Shown in pieces: positions 12,450 to 29,865 of a DNA stretch of 64,000 nucleotides. The stretch's first letter is position 1, and the number at the start of each line of letters is the position of its first letter. The position numbers and the translations under genes are program-made. The notes below the pieces were generated by a model. It was not told the origin of the DNA. It did no database searches and saw nothing but the letters and a program-made list of their open reading frames with translations. Origin of the DNA: Edaphochlamys debaryana (taxonomy: Eukaryota > Chlorophyta > Chlorophyceae > Chlamydomonadales); contig JAEHOE010000135.1 in the NCBI GenBank assembly GCA_016858145.1, positions 186,001-250,000 of the forward strand. Direction: 5' to 3'.

Positions 12450-14023
12450 ATGAAGCCAGGGAAGACTGCGCACGGCTGCCCACAAATTCACCACGAACGG
12501 CTGCTTCGCGGTGCCACGCGCCAGATCCTGGGCGCCTCCCTGGACTACGCCCTGCGCCTCGCCTTCGCCACCGCCGACCGGGCCGCGGCGCCGGGGGCCT
12601 CGGAGCGAGACTCGAGGCTGGTGGACAGCGATGCTATCTTCCCTGGGCGTAGTCGTCCGGCCTACCTTTGGCGAGGGACCCAGTAAGTCGCCAGGTCCGG
12701 CCCCGGGGCGGAGGTGTTAGTCGCCGCCGGGGGAATGCCGGTCGACTACAGATAGCAACACTGGGTTTAGGGTGCAGCACTCCGGGCGCGGAGCCGGGAG
12801 GCGGCAGCCGCGGCTGGCGGCTACCTGCAGGGCGCCCTCGGCTCCGGCCTTGCGGCGGTATTGGGCACACCGGGGGAATGCGTGCCGCTGCTGCAGCAGG
12901 CAACCCCCCTAAGCCAGGGCGCAGGGGCCTCGCCAGGCTTTGCAGTCCGCATCTGCTTGCAGGGGTGAAAGCGCCCGGGCGGCCGACCTCAGATCCTATG
13001 TATTCCAGGCGCGGGGGCGCCCTGGCGGTGCGCGTGGCCGCAGACGCCGCCGCTCTGCCCTGGCCGGCGGACCGGGCTGCACGCAGCGTGCTCGCGACCG
13101 CCTGCACCACCGCCAGCCGCCTCCTGGCCCGCTGCCTCACCCACGCCTCGGCCCTGTACTCCGCCCCTAGCAGCCTCGCCCCGGCTCGGCTGCTGGCCTG
13201 CCAGCCGCGCCGCCTCATCGCAGCGGCCTGCAAGCTGCTGGTGGCGGGGCGCAGTGGGGCCCGGGGCCTGGCCCTCGCCCCCTGCCACCAGGAGGAGCTG
13301 CAGGCCGCCGCTCTGACGGCGTTGCTGCGGCTGGCGGCGCACCCCTCGTTCTCTGCCCGCGTGCCCCGCTGGCTGCTGCCCGCCGGTCAGGGGGAGGCGG
13401 CAGAGGGCTGTGGCGGGTCTGAGGCAGCGGCGGAGGCTGAGGCAGTGGCGGAGGCGGGGGCTGGAGCGGAGGCGGGCTGCCTGGCGACTGTGTGGCGAGA
13501 GGGCATGCGCGCACAGGGGCCCAACGCGCTGGGCCGGGCTTCAGGGGGAGGCGGGAGGGTCGGCAGCTGTGGGCCGGACGCCGAGGCCTTCCGCACCTCC
13601 GCCACGGCCGTGCTTGAATGGATGGCCCCTGGAAGTGCCTGTCTGCACGGCCCCTGGGAGGCGACGGCGGGGGCGAGCCCGCTCCCAATCGGGGGGCTCC
13701 AGGGCCCCGGCGGCGCGAGCAGCCCGGAGGCCGTGCGGCCGGCGGCGGCAGTTCTACAATCCCTGCTGCCGCCTCCCCTGGCGGCTCCGCCCGAGGGCCG
13801 GGCGCTCCCCGAGCTGCGCGTGTGCGGCTTCCCCGGCTGCGGCTCGTTCGGGGGCTGCAGCGAGGCGGGGCTGGCGCTGCGGCAGTGCGGCGGCTGCCGG
13901 GCGGTGCGGTACTGCGGGCCGGGCTGCCAGCGGGCGCACTGGCGGGAGGGGCACCGGGGCGAGTGCGGGGTGCTGGCGGAGGCGGCAGGGGCGTGGGCTG
14001 CAGCGAACGGGTTGGAGGAGTGA
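12450..14023 (+). CDS. MYND zinc-finger protein (N-terminus uncertain)
   Basis: The C-terminal residues form a MYND finger: VCGFPGCGSF, LRQCGGCRAVRYCGPGCQ and HWREGHRGEC, giving the Cys/His ligand series of the family (protein-protein interaction module). Positions 13009-14023 are an uninterrupted exon ending in TGA, preceded by a helical Ala/Leu-rich region. Upstream coding appears in another frame: 12450 (ATG) through ILGASLDYALRLAFATAD near 12530, and 12789-12964 ending AVRICLQ. The 12964/13009 junction would be an intron of only 44 nt (GTGAAA...TTCCAG), which restores the MYND frame. Whether 12660-12789 is exon or intron is not resolved. MYND proteins are numerous in volvocine genomes; the specific role is unknown. 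Confidence 0.8.
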
Positions 14024-15721
14024 GGGATCCTGAGCATTGAGCGGACAGTGTCGGATGCAGAGTGTGGGTGTCAGCCAGTTGGGCAGCCATTGCCGAAGCA
14101 GGATGAGGCCGTGGGGATGGGTGTGGGAGCAGGTGGCCGGCATGCAGGAGACAACTGCAACGACCTGGCACACGCCCCAAAGGTGCAGGCGAAACTAAGT
14201 GTCGCAACACGCGCACCTCGCAGAGCTGACGTGGAACGACGTCTGGACCTCCTACAACGCGGTTGCGGCGTGCAGCACCCCCCGCCTGTACCGCACCAGC
14301 CCCCGCCCTTCAGTTGCACGGCAGCAGCCCCGTGCTGGGCCCACCTCCATATCCCTGCAACCCCCAGGGCCCCGCCCCACCAGCCAGGTGGCCGAGGGCC
14401 GGCCTCCGCACCGTCCCTCAGCGACCCCGCAGTAACCCGAGGCCTCGCTCACCGCCCGTGCCCTCCTCCGCGTCTCAGCTCTCATTGGCGCCCTCCCTTC
14501 GTGTCCTCAACCCCTGCCCGCCAGTGTGCCCTTGGGGTTATGCCCTCGGGGGTTCTCAGCCCAGGGCGCATGCCGCCCCTCGCTTGCGCCACCTGCCCCG
14601 CCGCCCCCACCCCACGAACACATGCACACGTGCCCTAGCCTCCGCCCCCACCTGCAGCTCCTCTTACCCCGGACACAGCCCTACGCCACAACCGAGCGCT
14701 TCGCTTCGTTGATGTCTTGAAACCCCGAACCTCGCTCCACCGGCCCTATCGCGTGGGTATGCCCCGCAGGCCCATCGGTCCACATCGGTGGCCAGTCATC
14801 GCCGGCACAAATAAGCTTCCAGCGCAGTCAGGGCAGGCCCCCATCGGCCCCCCCCACATACACCGACATTGCCTGGACAGCTGGACACAGCAGGCTCTCC
14901 CGTCGTCCTCTCGCTCACAGGCAGCGCTTATTGTTTGCGTTCTCCGCCTACTCGTCCCAGCTCTTCAACAGTACGTAAGAATCCAGTATCCTATCCTCCG
15001 CGGCATGCGTGCGCGATCGGCGGTGCAAACATACGCTGCAACCATGCGCCCTCTCAAACTCCTCACTCACTCAGGGGCCGTCCACGGCAGAGGGGCCGTG
15101 CGTCCAGAGGCCTTAGGCCCAGAGTGGCCCAGAGGCCTCATCCGGGCCTACCTCATCAACCGTTCATTGGGTCCTGCTCGCCGTCAAGCATCCATCACTC
15201 TCAGGCTCAATAAAGCACACCCGCATTGCATGGCAACACCCATAATCAGATTCATCACACGCCGGCAGGTCAAGGGCCGATCAGCCCGTGTAAATGTTTT
15301 TCGCTCCCGCGCTGGGATGTCAAAAGATCCACCCCTGCTTGCAGCTGCGCCATGAAGGCAAGCATCTGGTTGCCCTCAAGAAGATAGGTCAGAGATCCGC
15401 GCAGCGACATGTCACGTGTAAAACCGTCATTGGAAGCCCACATAGCCCCACAAGTAAGGGCCTCCCCGCACAACCAACTCCGTTACTTCCTTTGTGACCC
15501 TGCAGGCTCGGCGCACGTACCGTAGTGACGGTGGGAGGGGCCTGCGGGCAGGCATAGCGACAGCTCCCCATGTGACACCTCCCCATCCACCGCCTTGATT
15601 GGGCGGGGGCGCTGGGGGAGGAACACAGCAACGTGCCACGCCCTGGTTGCCCTGAGTGCCCCACACCACAGCCGCTCCCGAGCGAGCGCAGCCCCCCTGC
15701 GCCGTGCTGCATGCCCCTGCC
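14024..15721. other. Intergenic between convergent MYND and kinase B genes
   Basis: Holds the 3' regions of both genes. I see no RNA gene or convincing exon. Contains the 15-mer AGCGCTTCGCTTCGT (14695-14709) shared with 10228-10242, and a local duplication of CAGAGGCCT around 15105-15140. Confidence 0.5.
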
Positions 15722-18700
15722 TCAGCAGGCGTCCCCCCGCTGCAGCCGCTCCGACAGCAGCAGGAGCTCCTTGGCCAGCTCGGCAGCGGCGGGGCGCCGG
15801 CACGGATCGAGATCCCTGCAGGTAAGGGGGGGAGGCAAGGGGTGCCCCACACGAGGGTTGGAAAGGTAGCTAGGTGCGCCCTCGATCAGGCCCCACAGCC
15901 GTTGGTCGAGCTTGGAGTCCTTCCTTCCCGGAAGGGGGTCCCCTGAATCACTCCCGTCCAGCTGCCCTGCGCATACGTACCTACAGCAGGTCGAAGCCAT
16001 CGATGCTTCCCCTTGCACTTCACACTACCCCTCCGCATCCCAGCGCACGGCACGGGCGGGTTCCCCTGCGTCCTCCCGCTCGTCTCTCCCTCACAGCAGA
16101 ACGAACGAAGCCCTCCCCCCTCGGATTCCCCCCCTCGGCTCCCCCACGCAGGGCACGCACCAGCACGCCTCGAGCAGCCGGCGGAGGGCGGGGGGGCAGC
16201 GCTCCGGGGGCAGGCCGTCCAGGCGCAGCTTCCGGCGGTGGATGGTGATGAATACGGCAACCTCGAACTCGGTGTGGCCCTGGCGGGGAGCGAGGATGGA
16301 GGTGCATGCTTGTTTGTGAAGGGCTGATCGTGTGGGGCAAGTGCGTGTGACGCCGGAACCCACTACCGCAACCCATGGGCATGGGGGGCCCGAGCGCACG
16401 GCCGCCTCACCTCCCACGGCACCCTGCCAGTCAGCATCGCCCAGATCAGCACGCCCAGGCTGTACATGTCGGCGTAGTGCCGTACGACACGGTTGTTGGT
16501 GTCGTACGCCTCTGCGGGAAAGTGGCAGCAGCAGAGACGATAGGAGGTGTGCACACGTGTGACGGGCGGGCGGGCGTCGAGCCAAGGCGGCGGGGGACGC
16601 CTCGTGGGTTGTGGCGGTCTGGCAGTGAAGCTGGAGGGCCTGTGAAGCAAATGCCAACTAACTAGCTAGCAGCTAGGAGCTAGCTGCTGGCCTGCTGCCC
16701 TCTCACCGGGTGCGATGTATCCCAGCTGGGGGTTGAGGGCGGTAGAGGGGAAGCGTGGGGACAGGGGCGGAAGGGGCGGCGCTTGTCCTGCAGTCCGTCC
16801 ATCGTACGACACTGGTGCCGCATGTGTACGACATCGAGCCGAGGAGAGGCACTAGGTCTGCGGCTGCTGCATCTATTCGCACACCCACCACACTCAACGG
16901 ACTCAAGCCCAACACGGTACGGCACGGTACGGTACGTGGGGTCCCCATCCACGCACCCCCCCACACGCACACGCACACCACCACCGCCCCACCCACCCAC
17001 ACCCACCGTTCCCGCCTCCGGGTTCTGCGTGCTCTTCGTTGTGAGCTGCGTGCGGGACAGCCCAAAGTCCACCAGCTTGACGCAGGGCCGGTCGCTGGCG
17101 GGGTGGTTGAGCAGCACGTTGGCTGGCTTGAGGTCGCGGTGCACCACGTGGGGGTGCAGGTAGGCCAGGCCGGAGCACACCTGGTGGGAGATGTGCAGGG
17201 CCTGGGGGCGGGGGAAGCGGAGGGCGGGTGCGTGGTGGTGGGAGACTGGGAGCGCGGTGAGCCGCAGCTTAGCGCACAGCAGTCGTCGGCGCGCGCGGCA
17301 GAGCCCCCACCTTGAGCAGCGGTATGGGCGGCGCTCTGGGGCTGGGGCCGGTCGGCCCCCGCGCGTCCCTGTCTCCGTACACCAGTGCGTGCAGGGAGCA
17401 GTCCATTCGCTCCATGACTAAGCACAGGCGGGGCGGCTGCACGCACACAGCCAGCAGGGATACGACGTTGGGGTCTGGGGGGGGGAGAGGGAGGGGAGGG
17501 GGAGATAGAGGGGGTCAGAGGGGCACCAGAGGCGCAGAGCAATTCTTGGGAGCCGAGCGGGCCCCCTTCCCTGCCGTACCCAGGTCCACTCACGCCTGCA
17601 GCGAGCCAGCACCTCCACCTCCGCCTGGAAGGCCTGAAGCAGGCGGTGAGGCGGCTCCTGCTGCGAGGGGGTGGGGCTGGTGGGGGCGGGGCCCAGGCCG
17701 CCGCCCCAGTCCAGTAGCTTGACGGCCACCGGCAGGGACTGGTAGCGCCCCTCCACCACCCGCCCAAAGCCGCCTGGGTGGGGAGGGAGGGGATGCGAAC
17801 GTGGGGCCGGGAGTGTTGTGACGGGGGAGGGGCGTGGGCGGGCACCTCTGGTCAGCGCCTCCGCTGCGCCCAGCACCCGCGCGCCTTTTGCTCCCGTCGT
17901 CCGCCGCCCTCACCTTTGCCGAGCAGTTTAGGCAGCAGCGTCAGCACATTGCTGCCTCCGCCGCCGCCTCCCATTGCCTCCGCCGCACCACCCCCAGCTC
18001 CAACCGCCGCGCCGCTTCCGCCCCTCTGCCGCTGCTCCGCGGCCCGCTGCGGCCGGTCGTCCCCGCTACCGGCGGCGTCTTCGCGGATGTCCCCCGCCTC
18101 CAGCTCCCACACGCGCCTGCCCGCCAAGGCGCAGCCCAGCATCCCGTCAGGCTCGGGGCCGCAGTCCGGTTCCCGGCGCACAGCTCCGGAGCAGCCGGCC
18201 GGAGGGCCCTCGGGGCCCCCGCTGTCGTCGCTGCTGAGTCCAAAGCCGGGACCACTGGCGGAGCCATCCACCTCCTTTCCAGCTGCCGCCTCTGACGCCA
18301 CCCCGGCGGCTGCTGGAGTGTCGTTCGAGGCATCGCTGCCCCGCTCGTCGCTCGGCCCCGCGCCGCGCCGCAGCCGCCGCCGGCGCACCAGGTCCCAGGC
18401 CACGACCCCCGCCACGGCGAGAGCCGCAGCGCCTGCGTTGCATGGTTGGGAGCATGCGTGTTGATTTGCTTGGAGGGGGCGAGAGGAGGTAAGAGTGGCG
18501 GTGGAAATCTAAGCCAAGGGATGGGAGGGGGAGGGGGAGCGCCTGCGTGCGGGCGATGGGCCGTGTCGGGAGGTCAGAGGGGGAGAGCGGATGGAGCTGG
18601 TAGAAGACGCACGGGCGGGCCTCACTGCCCAACTGCCGGGACCCCGAGTGCCCTTGGAGCCGCGCGCTCGCCGCCCCAGGCACGCCTTACCCACGCCTGC

Positions 18701-21633
18701 ACCCTCGAACCCTCTCTCACCCCCCAGGGACACGCCCAGCGCGATGGCCAGGTGGGTGTCGCTGCCACCGCCTCCGCCTCCGCCGCCTGCCGCTGCCGCC
18801 GCCTGGGGTTCGCCCAGCGCAGCCGCCGGGGGCTGCGGCGCCGCTGCCGGTGGGGGTGGGGCGGCGGTCCGCTGCAGGACACCGCACCTGTGGGGACGTG
18901 GGAGGGGCGTGGAAGGGGCGTGGAAGGGGCGTGGAAGGGGCGTGGAAGGGGCGTGGAAGGGGCGTGGGAGGGACTAGAGTCGCAACCAAGCATGAACCCT
19001 CCCGTCCAGGGCATGAGTAACAAGTGCACGGCAGCCACCAAGTGAGCGGTACGATTCTGAGTAGACAGATCGGCACACGAGGGTCCCTGCAGATATATAG
19101 GTGTAAACTTTGACAGGGAGCCACGTGCTAGTGACTCACAACAGCGGGTCGAACTTGGCGAGGCAGGATGCGGGGACCTCGAGGGCGCACACAAACGTGG
19201 AGTTCCGGTACCAAATCTGCGGGGACGCAAGCCGCGATTTCAAGCGGCACCTGGTAACGCGCGCATCGCAAAGCGAAGGGGGCCCCGGGGCGTCGGAGCA
19301 GGTCCAAACCACGTGCACGGGCGAGCTGTAAGGGAGCGCCTTGCACGTGCCCAACGCACGCCTGCGCCGCATCCCGTCGTACGCACAGACCGGAGACACT
19401 GCTTGTACAGCACGTCATGCGGCACGCGCACTGCATGTACGGCAAGCCAGCAGCGCACGCACCACGTAACCGTTCCGTACGGCGGGTCCGGGTGTGCTGG
19501 AGCTGCCCGGGGCGTCCATGGCGTAGAGCGCAAAGTCGGGGCCGTGTACGGCAGCCGGGTAGCACCTGTAAGCGGGGGGGGGGACGCAGGAGGATTGCGC
19601 TCGCTCGGGCCGGGTGGGGCCTGCTGTTTGCAGGTAGTGGTTGGGAAATAGAGGGGAGCGAGGGAGCACTGCGGTGCCCTCGTTCCTGCGCCGGCACCCT
19701 CTGCGGCCGTCCACCCCCTCCTGGGTCCTGGCCCCCGAGCCCCGACGTAGCCGTGGACGCGGAGGGCCCCCCCAGCCACCCGACCTATGCACAAGTGACG
19801 AAGGCACGCATCCACACCCCCGCCCCCACCCCTCGCACCCCCACCCGCGATATCTCCCCTCCCCCTCGCCCTGCCCCTCCCCTTTCCCCCCACCCCTCCC
19901 CCCGCCCCCACCCTCCCCCCGCCCCTTTCACCCACCGCTGCATCGGCGGCGCAGAGGTGTCGTTGACGCAGGGCGGCGGGCCGGGGAAGATCTGCGGCCC
20001 CCGCCACAGTTCGTAAACGTTCGCGCCGTCGGGGCCGGGGCCGGGGGGCACCTGCCAGGGCCGCTTGAAGGTGGTCAGCCCCACCCTGCGTGCGTGGGGG
20101 CGGGGAGGGTGCGGGGTGCAGGCGTTACGGAGCTGCGGGACGGGCGTTACGGACGCTGTGAGCCTCGCACACGAGGCCCCCAACAGCGCCGCTGGGCGTG
20201 CCGATCCGCGGCGGCGGGCGGCACGTACCGACAGCCCCGGGCCCCTGCGATGGGCCCCGGCCGGGCGGGGGAGCCGAGATCGACAAGTGATGGAGCGCTG
20301 CGCTGTGCTGGGGCCGCCACCGCCCACCGGAATGGATGCCTCCGTCATGCTAGCCTGCGTCAAGCCTCTCTCTCCCATCTCCCCCACCGCTGTGGGTGCC
20401 GTGGGACCAAGCCCGCAGCAGCAGCTGTTGAACCCACGCACGCCCCGGCTGCCCCGCCTGCCTCGACTGGAGGGCCCCTGCGTGGCCCCACGGCCGCACC
20501 TGATGAGGTCGGGCGGGAAGCAGTTGGGCAGCACCTGGTACGAATCCTGCAGTACGACCAGGCCGTCCGCCGCCTCCCCGGCTGGAGGCTGGAAGCTGGC
20601 CATGACGTCCAGACCTGGAGCCTGGGGGCGGGGGGCGGGCGGCGGGAGGCGGGGGGCGGGGTCGATCGTCGATGGGTGTTGAGCGGCATGCGTCGTTGCA
20701 TGGGGTCCTTTCTGGGAGGTCCTGGCTTCAATTGCATGTGTGGATTTCTGCAAGATCCTGGCTTGCATGTGTGGATTTCGGGGAGATCCTGGATCGCATG
20801 GATGCGCGCGATGCATGCATGCATGCTCCCTCCCCCGCGCACCTGCATGGTCGACCCCTGGCGGCCGTGCAGGATGACCAGGTTCCTGCAGGTAACCACC
20901 CCGGTGGTTAGGTTGTACGGCCGCATCTGGCCGGTTGGGCGGCGCGTACGGGGGGAGCACAAGGAAGGTAGTGGGTCGGGGAAGGGGGAAGGGGAGCGGA
21001 AGGGCGTCGCCAACTTGGGCAGATAGATAGGAAGAGCAAATGGCAATTTATTTAGGGGATTGGAGCAAGTACGCCGCCACGCTTCAAGGCGTTGGCATAT
21101 TGAGCATGCAGGGGAGGCTGGCGGCCGGCGCGAGGCGTAGCGCTCTCCCGCGATCGACACACGCCGCGACCATACGTCCCCTCCCGAGTCACGACCCACC
21201 TTGGCCCTCACGAGTCCGTCCTCCTTGAAGTCCAGCACCGCCAGCCCGGGACCGCTGCTCTCCAGCGTGACATTGCGCCGCAGGATGATGGGGGTGGCCA
21301 GGCCCTCCCAGTCCTGGCGGCAATGGAAGATGAGAAACGGCCGGTTTCGATGATGGACGGGGCCGACTCGGTACGGGTTTCCGGCGGGGGTACAGCCATT
21401 CGATACCTCTTAGGTTCAGCTTGCCCAGCGTTCACCTGTGGCGTCTGGACAATGCTTGGCGCCAGTCGCACGGCGGTGATGTCGTCGTTCGCCAAAGCCA
21501 AAGCCAACTCCCTCCCCGTTCGAGCTTCAGTTCTTATGCCTTCTGCTACCTCTGGCCAGAGCTGCACGCAGATGGCCACGACGACTGCCAGGGCGACCTG
21601 GCGACGTCGGACCGGTGCTGCTCTTCCTCCCAT
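15722..21633 (-). CDS. Receptor-like protein kinase B, complete 16-exon model
   Basis: Exons (minus): 21633-21436, 21313-21200, 20926-20843, 20621-20500, 20085-19936, 19565-19463, 19216-19140, 18887-18721, 18432-17914, 17773-17594, 17474-17311, 17201-17007, 16725-16707, 16511-16411, 16279-16161, 15815-15722. They total 2406 nt (801 aa) with every phase consistent. Residues 1-33 look like a signal peptide (RRRQVALAVVVAICVQL). The ectodomain (to about 320) has TLESSGPGLAVLD and TCRNLVILHGRQG segments, reminiscent of right-handed beta-helix repeats. A single membrane span at about 325-350 (LAIALGVSLGGAAALAVAG) is followed by RRRRLRR. The kinase has GKGGFGRV at about 509, VAVK near 530, HRDLKPANVLL near 646, DFGLSR near 670, YIAPE near 697. 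Probable surface-signal transducer; ligand unknown. Same layout as kinase A. Confidence 0.92.
18896..18970. repeat. 12-bp tandem repeat in a kinase B intron
   Basis: About six copies of GGGGCGTGGAAG, immediately upstream (on the gene's strand) of the acceptor of exon 18887-18721. Confidence 0.9.
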
Positions 21634-23138
21634 TTCGCTAAAATTGAACTGTTGACAGGGTGATAGGACATTTATTCATGCCTCGAGGGCTCTCAGGGGC
21701 TCTCGAGCGTCGACGTCCTGTTCTGGAGCCATTTGTTCGAGCAGAGTTGTTGGTGCCACGGCCGCCAGCGCACCGGCGGCAGCGTCTAAGCCTGTTCTTT
21801 CATTAATGGAAAATTATTATAGAGCGCTTCACGAAAGTTTTGTGCTTGGTGTGTAACGTGTGACGTACTCAACGTACCGCTCGGTACCGTACCTCACCTG
21901 GGGCACCACGCGCGGGCTCACCACTCCACTGTCACCACTCTCCACGCCTGGGGCCTCGACACCAGGAGCCAGGAGAGTTTCGCGCGTGCGGCTGCCCCCA
22001 GGTTGATGATGCCGCCTTGCCTTATCCTGCTGCGTGCCTTGCGGGCCAGCAGCTACAGAGAGAGATTACTCATACAGGCTGATGGGGGTGGGGGAAGGAG
22101 AAACGGGGACGCGGTTACGCGAAAAGCAAGGCCAGCAAAGTGCCAACCCAGGTGCCGAGCCGATGGGGGTGGGGGCGTCCAGGTACGCACTACGCAGCTC
22201 AGTCACCAACCATCGACGGGGCCACCGAAACGGCTACAGCAGATAGACCCGCTCAGCAGAAAGCAAGTAAGGAGGTCGTCACCCGAACTAGCCGGCCGGG
22301 TGTTGGCGGCACCCTTAATCACGGAGCCCTCACTCCGGCCGTGGACACAAAACCACCAGCCCGTTCAGCAGCATCCCCCGTCACCCGTCCCTGGCTACAG
22401 CGCTACACGGCACTGCTTGGCGCCTGCGAGCACCTGCCCAGCTGCCCTCGACCTCGCCGCGGACGCTCGGACGCATCCTGCGCCACCGTCTTCCAGGCTG
22501 CAGGCGGGGTGCGACTTGGGGCCGTTGGGGGCTTGCGCGCAGGGAGGAGTTCACGTCGCCGGAGAGGTTCGAGAAGAGCCACGTCAGTTCTCGATATTTA
22601 CAATGATTAAACGGGCTTGCCCCCTTATTGGGCCCCACGCGCACGAGGCCAGAAGGCCACGTGCCCCAGCCTCCGAGCCACCAACCCCGGCCGCACGAGG
22701 CCGCCCCACCTCAACAAGCAGCCTCTGCCGCCTTTTATACCTCATGTAAACTCCGTCCGCCGCCGCCGCGCTCCCAACGGACTCGAGCACGCCCCGCACT
22801 GCCGTGAGACAGGCCCCGCCACAGCACTTCAAACCAACCCCCGGCGCCCCCACGTACGTCATTTCATCCCCACCCGCACCGCGCCAACCCCCGCCCATGC
22901 ATTATTACTGCGGCGTGCCGCCCCCTGCTGCGCCGGCCTCTCTCCTCTGGCCCTGCATATGGGCGTCCCAGGCCAGGGCCTGTCTCCTCGGGGACTGCCA
23001 GCCTAGGTCACACACCTGCGGGCTGCGGCCCGCCCCCGCCCCTCGCCTGCTCCACCTTCGCCCGATCCCCACCAACACAAGCACGCGCACACGTGCCCTC
23101 GCGAGCCCCTCCCCTCCTCCCCACCTCCCCCTGCCTGC
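21634..23138. other. Intergenic: kinase B 5' side and glycerol kinase 3' side
   Basis: No convincing gene. A GTAC-rich stretch with overlapping CGGTACCGTACC-type palindromes lies at about 21866-21897. Short repeats such as TGCCAACCCAGGTGCCGAGC and GCCGATGGGGGTGGGGG occur near 22080-22175. Confidence 0.5.
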
Positions 23139-28952
<5,814 letters not shown>

Positions 28953-29865
28953 GTTTGCGGACGTTTGCAAGGCAGAACGGGGTTGAGCGGTGCACGCAAG
29001 CTTGCCGAGGTGTCGTCAAAATGGCATGCTACTCCCTCGACTTGTGTGGGGAGAGCCTATGTATACGCGAGGTAAGCCATGGGGCGGTGCGCGATGCTGC
29101 CATGATGGGTTGTTCCGGTCTCTCCAGTCGCTCCCACGTCGGCATTCGGCAACTGCCGCTGGGGCCCCAGCACCTGGAGCTGGGCGGCCGGCAGCCACTG
29201 GGGCCCACCCACTGCCCCACCATAACTCACCTTCACAGTGCCGGAACATGCAGTTGCGCCGGAGGTCCACACAGCCGGTTATCGTCATTTCCCCTCTGGT
29301 GGGGCGAGGGATGTTCCCACATTCGTTCACGACCAGGGTCCGCTCCGGGCCTAGGGACTCGAGGCGAGGCGTAGCTCCCACCCTCATGCGTGACCGTGAA
29401 CGCCGGATGATGTGTAAGGGGGGAAAGGGGGATTGGTTCCGCGTGCCAACCGGGGCTCTCGGGGGACTCACGGAGCCGGCGGGGAGAGGTCGGCGACGAG
29501 AAGGGGGTTGGAGCCTACACGAACCGTGCGCAGGGTTTCGCCCGCCCGGAACCGCTGCCTGTCGACCCCTGTGCTGGGCATCGATAGCGATGCATGCCAA
29601 CCTCACTGAGCGTTGCGACGTGGGCTGGGCTCCGATGGCCGTGGGAGACCTGTCGGCGATCAAGCGTCCCGTCGTCTGACCGTGGCGCCAAGCCTGAACC
29701 TTCCCACACCCATTCCCAAGGGCCGGCGAAGCACATGCCTGCAGCGCGCATCGCGGAACGTACTGTACTCAGGCGCGAAAGCCGCCCTCGACGGCGCCTG
29801 TGAGGGGCGACGCGCCCTGAGGCCGCGTCTCGTGATCAGCTAGGCATAATATTGTTTATCTTATC
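28953..29865. promoter_or_regulatory. Divergent glycerol kinase / ZIP upstream region
   Basis: 913 bp between two start codons facing away from each other, so it must contain both promoters. No core element could be placed with confidence. Confidence 0.5.

Noticed and set aside
12668..13008. Treating 12668-13008 in the MYND frame as the protein's N-terminus
   Set aside because: That stretch reads like non-coding, while frame 0 over 12789-12964 gives a convincing helical sequence; an intron is more likely.
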